Origin: Candidatus Cloacimonadota bacterium
GTDB taxonomy: Bacteria; Cloacimonadota; Cloacimonadia; JGIOTU-2
DNA length: 6,605 bases
Direction of reading: 5' to 3'
Assembly (NCBI GenBank): GCA_021160355.1
Contig: JAGHCS010000102.1
Location: 1-6,605 of the forward strand
Of this stretch, positions 1 through 5,584 are shown piece after piece. Within the stretch, counting starts at the first letter, position 1. Each line of letters opens with the position of its first letter. The position numbers and the translations under genes were made by a program. The notes beneath the pieces are model-generated. The model had not been told where the DNA came from. It worked only from the letters and a program-made list of their open reading frames with translations, and did no database searches.

Positions 1-32
1 TTATTTAAATATTTGTCAAATTTTTTATTATT

Positions 33-995
33 TTAATGGAAAAATTCTACGCCAAGCGAAATTCTGTGGATGTTATCCAGGTCGGAATTATCTTCAAACG
101 CATACTGCAAGGTGTAATTTTTATAGGAAATAAATGCACCGGCAGTGAAGTATTCTCTATCAATTCCACAAGCGATCGAAAGGAATGGAGCAAAATCAAA
201 AAGCAATCCCGCATGAAAGTCAAAACTTGCTCTGCTCGCAGATAATTGGGCAGATTCCTTGCGGTTTTCAAAATAAATATCCGTCTGACACAGTAATCGT
301 GAAGGCACATTTATAATTGGGAAAATGAAACCTACGCTTGCACCTGCCAAAATGTTTGGAGACACTGTTTCTGTTTCACCATTCTTCCACCAGATTGTCG
401 TTCCAATCGCATCGCGAACATTCAAACCAACTTGAATTGCAGGTTTAATTTTATAAAGCAAACCTGCATCCAGCCCAATTCCAGAAGCTTTTATATCTCC
501 GATCGTTCTGTAGACCAGTTTTGTAGTGATCCCAAAGGAGAAATTGTCATACAATCTTGAACTGAATGATAAGTAGCCAGTATAGTCAGCATCACTCACG
601 TGCTTATATGCGTAAGGTGGATTATACACTGAAATTGTATCATCGGGATCTTCAAGCTCTGTGAGAGGAATGCCGGAAATGCCTGTTCGTGTGAGAAGAA
701 AGCCGAATTTTTTTGAATCATCAAGTGGGTAAACTGCGCTGATCGCATCATATTTGAGATTTCCTGCATATTCTTCAGAATGCATAATATTAAAAGACAG
801 GTGATTGCAATAATAAATGCCTGCCGGATTCCAATAGGTTGCAGTAGGATCATCAGCGAGGGCGACAAAGGCATTTCCAAGTGCTCGAGATTTCACACCT
901 ACGCCAATATTCAAAAATTCACCCGCATACTTATCAGCATAAGATATACTCAAAGAAATGAGGGGTACTATTAGAAGAATAAATATTTTTTTCAT
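33..995 (-). CDS. PorV/PorQ-family outer-membrane beta-barrel protein
   Basis: This is a 320-residue predicted outer-membrane protein. A type I signal peptide (1-20, cleavage after SYA) is followed by the family hallmark GVGVKSRALGNAFVALADDPTATYWNPAGI (31-60). PorV/PorQ (UPF0164) and related FadL-like proteins share the A.ADDP...YWNPAG core. The rest alternates hydrophobic and polar residues in short segments ending in turns, as expected of a beta barrel, and the chain ends in the aromatic-rich strand RISLGVEFFH (311-320), with Phe next to last. In Bacteroidota, PorV is the outer-membrane shuttle of the type IX secretion system. Many FCB bacteria carry several paralogues, and membership alone does not prove a T9SS role. 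No T9SS partner or C-terminal sorting domain is in the window. It shares the ATGA overlap with uvrD, has no Shine-Dalgarno site and is the last gene visible in the operon. Confidence 0.88.
   Translation of the reverse strand: MKKIFILLIVPLISLSISYADKYAGEFLNIGVGVKSRALGNAFVALADDPTATYWNPAGIYYCNHLSFNIMHSEEYAGNLKYDAISAVYPLDDSKKFGFLLTRTGISGIPLTELEDPDDTISVYNPPYAYKHVSDADYTGYLSFSSRLYDNFSFGITTKLVYRTIGDIKASGIGLDAGLLYKIKPAIQVGLNVRDAIGTTIWWKNGETETVSPNILAGASVGFIFPIINVPSRLLCQTDIYFENRKESAQLSASRASFDFHAGLLFDFAPFLSIACGIDREYFTAGAFISYKNYTLQYAFEDNSDLDNIHRISLGVEFFH
992..995 (-). other. ATGA stop/start overlap (uvrD / porV-like)
   Basis: Read on the minus strand, the four bases are ATGA: the TGA ends the helicase after YIKIL and the ATG starts the PorV-like protein. 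The sequence before the ATG (ATATTAAGATTTT) has no strong Shine-Dalgarno site, so the PorV-like protein may depend on translation of the helicase, or on an A/T-rich start context. Confidence 0.8.
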
Positions 996-3169
996 AAAAT
1001 CTTAATATAATCCGAAATTATTTTTTTTAATTCACCAGAATCGAAAGATATTGTCAACTTTATTAACTCACCATCTTTTCTGATCGAAAGAATTCGTCCT
1101 TTGCCAAAGCTCATATGTTCGACTCTTTGCCCTACTTTGTATGTATCGTCCTGCGTACCCAAATCGAAGGATTTTTTTATAGTATTTCTTTTTGGATAGT
1201 TTTCATTACTTGAATGAAAGTTCGTCATATCAAACATTTGAAAATGACTCTTATTTATATCATTAAGAAAACGAGATGGGAACGAAGATAGTGTTGAATC
1301 AAAGTACCTGCGCGATTGTGCATATGATATGAACAGTTCCTTGATCGTTCGAGTCATTGCCACATAAAACAACCGCCGCTCCTCTTCAATATCGCCTGTG
1401 GATTCCATGGAATTCCTATGAGGGATCAAGCCGTCTTCAGCTCCTACAATAAACACATAAGGAAATTCAAGCCCTTTTGCATTATGCATTGTCATGAGAG
1501 ATACGACATCTCTATCAATATCAGCATAATCAATATCGGAAACAAGCGAGAGATTTTGCATATACTCCTGAAGGGAAGGTTCTTTATCATGAATAGTAAT
1601 GAAATTCTCGGCAAATTCATCGGTTGAAGCTACAAATTCGCGAATATTATCTGCCTTGCTCTCACCTTCGATCGAGTCATCGTGTCTATAAAAATCTAAT
1701 ATTTCAGTAGTATCGATAACCTTTTTTACTAATTCATTGATGGGTTGATGCTTAGCAATTTCAATAAAACCAAAGATCATGTTTTTAAACAACTTGAAAC
1801 GCTCTTTCGCTGAGGAAGACAATTCATCACAAGATTCAAGTGAATCAACGGCATCGAAAAGAGAGTAGCTTTTATCAGCCGCAAATTCCAAAAGATGTGT
1901 AATCGATGTCTTGCCGATTCCGCGCTTTGGAAAATTTACAATTCTTAAAAAACTCTCATTATCCTTGAGATTTGCAATAAGTCTGAGGTAGGCAATAATG
2001 TCCTTGATCTCCTTACGCTGGAAGAAGTTTACTCCTCCCACTATCCGGTAATCGATATGATCTTTTATGAACTGGGTTTCGAGAACCCGAGATTGCACAT
2101 TGGTTCGATAAAATATAGCAATGTCTTTTAGTGAGATATCATGAGTGTCATGAAGTTGAATGATTTTTTGAGATATCACAATCGCTTCATGGCGTTCATT
2201 TTGAGTATTATATAATGAGATATCCTTTCCGTCATTTTTTTCTGTCCAGAGTTCTTTTTTATGACGGGATTCATTATGTGAAATAAGTTCATTTGCAGCA
2301 GAAAGCACTCGCCTTGGGGAGCGGTAATTTTGTGTCATGCGAATGATTCGCGGTTTATCATAAGCATCATCAAATGAGAGTATATTACCAATATTTGCAC
2401 CGCGCCAGCTATATATTGATTGATCGTCATCACCGACCACACAAATATTTTTATGCTTATTGGCAAGCAGATAAGCAAAACGATACTGTGCAAAATTGGT
2501 ATCCTGATACTCGTCGATCATCACGTATTTAAATCTGTCTTGATAGCGTTCCAGTACATCTTTTTGATTCATAAAGAGTTTCACTGTGTAAAGAAGCAGA
2601 TCATCAAAATCAACACCATTATTTCTGATGAGGTATTTTTGATAAGCTTCATATATTTTCTGAAGATATTTTCCATAATAGGAATCATCAATAGAAAATT
2701 CATCATATTCGACCAGGTTGTTCTTTTGCTGTGAAATTATATTGAGTATTTTTTTTATAGGAAAGTTCGTTTCTGCAAGGTTTATCTCTTTGAGCACATT
2801 TTTCATGATGCGTTGCTGATCAATGTCGTCGTAAATGGTATAATTTTGTGTGACAGGCAGGTATTGTGATTCTGTTCTTAATATTCGAGCGCACATCGAG
2901 TGAAAAGTGCCAACCCATAAGTATCGAATATTGATGTTGAACTGGCTTTGAAGCCGTTCTTTCATTTCATTTGCAGCTTTATTGGTAAAGGTAACTGCCA
3001 GAATATTATGAGGACTCACTTTTTTTTCTGAGATAAGATAAGCAATTCTGTGAACAATACAGCGTGTTTTTCCGCTACCGGCACCGGCAAGGATAAGGAC
3101 AGGACCTTCAGTTGTTATAACAGCTTCGCGCTGCTTATCATTAAGCGTTTCAAGTATTTGAGATGGCAT
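992..3169 (-). CDS. uvrD: ATP-dependent 3'-5' DNA helicase UvrD/PcrA (superfamily 1A)
   Basis: This cytoplasmic helicase unwinds DNA in nucleotide excision repair, mismatch repair, replication restart and RecA-filament removal. At 725 residues it is full length for PcrA/UvrD. Core motifs in order are a Q-motif start LNDKQREAV (9-17), Walker A GAGSGKT (29-35), motif Ia AVTFTNKAANEMK (58-70), Ib GTFHSMCARILR (87-98), the 1B-domain motif DFDDLL (187-192), Walker B IDEYQDT (218-224), III VGDDDQSIYSWRGA (245-258) and IV QNYRS (280-284). Motifs V (LMTMHNAKGLEFPYVFIVGAEDGLIPH) and VI (EEERRLFYVAMTR) follow. Residues about 676-725 (YKVGQRVEHMSFGKGRILSI...) form the Tudor-like domain that contacts RNA polymerase in PcrA and UvrD. 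This domain separates it from Rep, which I believe lacks it. The start at MPSQILETLN matches the usual family start. Its TGA overlaps the next start codon as ATGA. It sits among envelope genes, which does not predict its function. Confidence 0.96.
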   Translation of the reverse strand: MPSQILETLNDKQREAVITTEGPVLILAGAGSGKTRCIVHRIAYLISEKKVSPHNILAVTFTNKAANEMKERLQSQFNINIRYLWVGTFHSMCARILRTESQYLPVTQNYTIYDDIDQQRIMKNVLKEINLAETNFPIKKILNIISQQKNNLVEYDEFSIDDSYYGKYLQKIYEAYQKYLIRNNGVDFDDLLLYTVKLFMNQKDVLERYQDRFKYVMIDEYQDTNFAQYRFAYLLANKHKNICVVGDDDQSIYSWRGANIGNILSFDDAYDKPRIIRMTQNYRSPRRVLSAANELISHNESRHKKELWTEKNDGKDISLYNTQNERHEAIVISQKIIQLHDTHDISLKDIAIFYRTNVQSRVLETQFIKDHIDYRIVGGVNFFQRKEIKDIIAYLRLIANLKDNESFLRIVNFPKRGIGKTSITHLLEFAADKSYSLFDAVDSLESCDELSSSAKERFKLFKNMIFGFIEIAKHQPINELVKKVIDTTEILDFYRHDDSIEGESKADNIREFVASTDEFAENFITIHDKEPSLQEYMQNLSLVSDIDYADIDRDVVSLMTMHNAKGLEFPYVFIVGAEDGLIPHRNSMESTGDIEEERRLFYVAMTRTIKELFISYAQSRRYFDSTLSSFPSRFLNDINKSHFQMFDMTNFHSSNENYPKRNTIKKSFDLGTQDDTYKVGQRVEHMSFGKGRILSIRKDGELIKLTISFDSGELKKIISDYIKIL

Positions 3170-3175
3170 AGAATT

Positions 3176-3577
3176 TTATTGGGTAATGTCCGAAAATTTT
3201 CCCTCTAATGTATCACCTTCAAAAATATTGTAGGAAGATATCTTGAACCACACATAATCATGGCTTACATTATCTTTTGAAAAGGTAGTATCAAAAGCAC
3301 TAATATTTTTTCCCACTTTGTCAAAAGTCCCGAAGTAATTATCTTGAAATGCTCCATATATATAGTATCCGTCGGCAAGACTGTCCTCCTCTGTTATTGC
3401 CACATACCATTTGATAAGATCGGGATCAGTGTTAAGTGTATCTATCTGAACAACAGGAGGAGCAAAAACATCGGGATTTCCAAGGGGATCCAGAGGATTA
3501 TTTCTGCTGAGAGAACAGGATAGGATCAAGATTGCGGATGTCGCAATAAGGATGAAATAAATAAAATGCTTCTTCAT
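3176..3577 (-). CDS. Small lipoprotein with fibronectin type III-like domain
   Basis: This is a 133-residue predicted surface or periplasmic lipoprotein. The signal peptide (1-20) ends in LILSC, so C21 would be lipidated, and Ser at +2 favours outer-membrane sorting. A short linker with the motif NNPLDPLGNP (26-35) and a PP pair (40-41) follows. This kind of linker is common after the lipidated Cys in FCB-group lipoproteins. Residues about 42-132 have the spacing of a single Fn3-like beta sandwich: W57 in strand B, DGYYIYG (69-75), a variable middle, VWFKISSYN (109-117), then EGDTLEGKFSDI, matching the Fn3 ending in which a Gly/Glu turn precedes a Ser strand. Function and ligand are unknown. 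It starts 4 bases after the DUF5683-like gene and ends 6 bases before the helicase gene. The region before its start is A/T-rich with no Shine-Dalgarno site. Confidence 0.82.
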   Translation of the reverse strand: MKKHFIYFILIATSAILILSCSLSRNNPLDPLGNPDVFAPPVVQIDTLNTDPDLIKWYVAITEEDSLADGYYIYGAFQDNYFGTFDKVGKNISAFDTTFSKDNVSHDYVWFKISSYNIFEGDTLEGKFSDITQ

Positions 3578-3581
3578 GATT

Positions 3582-4175
3582 TTAAAAATGTATTTGTATG
3601 CCTTGAGCAGTTACAGATACCTTGCCGTTCATGTATTCATCATACAATGTAAACCAGAGGTTACGATTATAGTTTTCTGTTGACTGGATCGAATCCAACA
3701 CAGTGTAACCCCATGTGATTATCCACAAACCGACAAGGATACCCGATGTCCGGTATGAGGAGTTTGCATCGATATAGTATTGATTTATCTCATCAATCTG
3801 ATGAGCATTTCTATATTTGTCATAATAGTCTTGTGACTGATCATAAAAATAATAGGCGCTCCCTGCTAATAAAACTTGTAATCCCAATAGGATTTCACCT
3901 TTGAGATAATTATTAGTAGAAAAATGTCCCCATCCGGGTGCTATCATTGATTTCAAACAGTTTGTGAAATGGGATTGTTTTTTGTCATCCCACTTCTTGA
4001 AAACAATCATGTTCTCTTGCAGATCTTTTCTGGAATTTTTCCAGTCTGTGGTATTATCCCAGCCATATTTAATATTTATTTGCAGTATGGAATCATTATC
4101 AAACTCATTTGGTTCATCCGCAAATAGAGGTAGCGAAATAATCAGAAACATGACGATCAATGTGATATTCTTCAT
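3582..4175 (-). CDS. Exported DUF5683-like membrane protein
   Basis: This is a 197-residue protein of unknown function. It has a type I signal peptide (1-19, cleavage likely after LFA at A19), then a polar region (20-70). Next comes the signature LKSMIAPGWGHFSTNNYLKGE (about 74-94), a hydrophobic helix (95-111), a Tyr-rich amphipathic stretch YYDKYRNAHQIDEINQYY (117-134), and a second hydrophobic helix (145-160) followed by LDS. This order (PGWG motif, KG, helix, Y..Y..A linker, YR, helix, LD) fits the DUF5683 family of the FCB group as I know it; the match is by eye and not searched. The C-terminus has two probable beta strands and ends in a terminal Phe (VTAQGIQIHF). The start codon overlaps the stop of the TPR lipoprotein gene as ATGA, which implies coupled translation and possibly a shared task. 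A GGAAG lies about 13 bases before the ATG, probably too far to act as a ribosome site. Confidence 0.8.
   Translation of the reverse strand: MKNITLIVMFLIISLPLFADEPNEFDNDSILQINIKYGWDNTTDWKNSRKDLQENMIVFKKWDDKKQSHFTNCLKSMIAPGWGHFSTNNYLKGEILLGLQVLLAGSAYYFYDQSQDYYDKYRNAHQIDEINQYYIDANSSYRTSGILVGLWIITWGYTVLDSIQSTENYNRNLWFTLYDEYMNGKVSVTAQGIQIHF
4172..4175 (-). other. ATGA stop/start overlap (TPR lipoprotein / DUF5683-like)
   Basis: Read on the minus strand, the four bases are ATGA: the TGA ends the TPR lipoprotein and the ATG starts the DUF5683-like protein. This arrangement is typical of termination-reinitiation coupling and tends to link proteins made in matched amounts. Confidence 0.8.
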
Positions 4176-5584
4176 GATGGCAATAATTCTTCCGTTACTT
4201 CATTGAGGGGAATAACTTCCCCTGTTTCCAAACGAACGAGCCAGCGCAGGAAATAGTTTTTGTCAGGTATCACGATTGTATATCGGACTTCATAGCTGTT
4301 ACGAGTGACAGTCCGAAAAACCTGCCATGGCGTGACACGAATATCCTGCCTTGAAAAATTCTTCTGGGCAGAGGTTTCAATGTCATTAATTGTGTTGGGA
4401 ATAATTCCATCTTTGTACTGCTTTACTATTTCAATCGCATATTGTTCAGGATCATTCGAAATTCTTGTCCATATATAAGCCAGATTGATCTTATCATAAA
4501 TTTGAGGGATACTATCTAATTTATATGCCTCTGAATAAGAGTCATAAGCTTCGGCATATTCCTCATTATAAAACTGTGTATCTCCTTCTTCAATGAGCTG
4601 AGCAGCTTGAGCTATCCTTCGAGCAAATTCTTCTGCGCGAGCGATTTTATCATAAGCAAGCTGATAATTTTCAATAATATCTAAAGTTTTTTGATATGAT
4701 AATATTGCGTTACTGACATCTCTTTCAAAAAGAAAATTATCACCACGTGTAATGTATATTGAAGCCAATTCAGTTAACTTATCATTCATCTTATCTGCAA
4801 GTTTAGGATCATATTCTTCTGCATAAAGGAGATATGTCTTTACGTTATCCAGCTCCCTATTCTGAAGCAATGAAACAGCCCAGGTATAATAGACATTTCC
4901 TATCATTTGCTTTATTTCTTTAAGGAAATCTGCCGGATAATCGAGGTAGAGAAATAGTTTGTTCAATGCTTCTGCAAATAATTTGTTATCCCATTGCGTT
5001 TGTGCTTCATCAATCAATAAGGGCATGAAAGAATTAACGATTATCGTAGCTTGAGAAAAGGCATCAGAAGTCTGAAATCTATTTTGAAGGATTTGATATG
5101 TCGCATAGGCAGCATGAATATCTTTCGAATAATTTATTTGTATGATGATTTCATTATACAGTACTTCTGGCATTTTTTCTGATTCGGGAAGATGATAAAT
5201 TATAAAGGAGAGATAATCAGATGATTTAAGATAATCCAGATCATCCAATGCAACTTTGGCAATCTCGAAATAACAGTTATCGAGAAGAGAATCCGCTTTA
5301 TTTGAGTTGGCAAGGAAAAAATATTCAGATGCTTCAGGATATTTCCCCATTTCATATTCATTCAATCCAAGCTGATAATAAGCTTGTGACCTCAGTTCTT
5401 TTGCTTTTTCTTTATAAGCTGGATGTTTTGATGTTTCTATATATGTATCAAGCTCCTGAACAGCTTGAGAATATCTTCCCTCATTAAGAGTTTTTACAGA
5501 TTTCTTATATGGAAGATTTGTGCAGGAAAGCAGAAAAATTCCCATCAAAATTAAGAGAAGAAAATTTTTATTTCGTATTATCAT
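4172..5584 (-). CDS. TPR-repeat lipoprotein with conserved-looking C-terminal domain
   Basis: This is a predicted outer-membrane-anchored periplasmic scaffold protein of 470 residues. The N-terminus is a type II signal peptide (1-20) ending in the lipobox LLSC, with the lipidated cysteine at C21. Residue +2 is Thr, so by the E. coli rule it would not be kept in the inner membrane. Residues about 30-370 are almost all helical with TPR-like repeats, the clearest at about 31-50 (LNEGRYSQAVQELDTYI), 69-93 (YYQLGLNEYEMGKYPEASEYF), 276-303 and 331-356 (EEGDTQFYNEEYAEAYDSY). Residues about 405-470 differ: they look beta-rich, with VTPWQVFRTV, YEVRYTIVIP and RWLVRLETGEVIPLN. The start at 5584 is required for a full signal peptide and overlaps the upstream gene by 17 bases. 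No Shine-Dalgarno site is seen. TPR lipoproteins of this kind often serve as assembly factors or adaptors, but the role here is unknown. Confidence 0.87.
   Translation of the reverse strand: MIIRNKNFLLLILMGIFLLSCTNLPYKKSVKTLNEGRYSQAVQELDTYIETSKHPAYKEKAKELRSQAYYQLGLNEYEMGKYPEASEYFFLANSNKADSLLDNCYFEIAKVALDDLDYLKSSDYLSFIIYHLPESEKMPEVLYNEIIIQINYSKDIHAAYATYQILQNRFQTSDAFSQATIIVNSFMPLLIDEAQTQWDNKLFAEALNKLFLYLDYPADFLKEIKQMIGNVYYTWAVSLLQNRELDNVKTYLLYAEEYDPKLADKMNDKLTELASIYITRGDNFLFERDVSNAILSYQKTLDIIENYQLAYDKIARAEEFARRIAQAAQLIEEGDTQFYNEEYAEAYDSYSEAYKLDSIPQIYDKINLAYIWTRISNDPEQYAIEIVKQYKDGIIPNTINDIETSAQKNFSRQDIRVTPWQVFRTVTRNSYEVRYTIVIPDKNYFLRWLVRLETGEVIPLNEVTEELLPS
5568..5584 (-). other. 17-base gene overlap (transferase end / TPR lipoprotein start)
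   Basis: The transferase TAA is at 5570-5568, while the ATG of the TPR lipoprotein is at 5584-5582 in a different frame. The upstream stretch carries no AGGAGG-like site. Ribosomes finishing the transferase would end just past the new start, so re-initiation is the likely mode. The next in-frame Met is residue 14, within the signal peptide, so a later start would destroy export. Confidence 0.75.

Noticed and set aside
11..26. Short inverted repeat ATTTG-T-CAAAT followed by a run of T on the plus strand
   Set aside because: The stem is almost all A-T with a one-base loop (effectively four pairs), and the T run lies on the wrong side to end the minus-strand operon. It might serve a convergent plus-strand gene ending before position 1, but none is visible.
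596..880. A 94-codon minus-strand open frame in another frame of the porV-like gene
   Set aside because: It is a frame-shadow: the 320-residue frame has a signal peptide and family motif across this stretch, and this one has neither.
2420..2734. A 104-codon plus-strand open frame within uvrD
   Set aside because: It is antisense to the Walker B and motif III region of the helicase, shows no domain, and is rich in Ile and Phe as reverse reads of A/T-rich genes often are.
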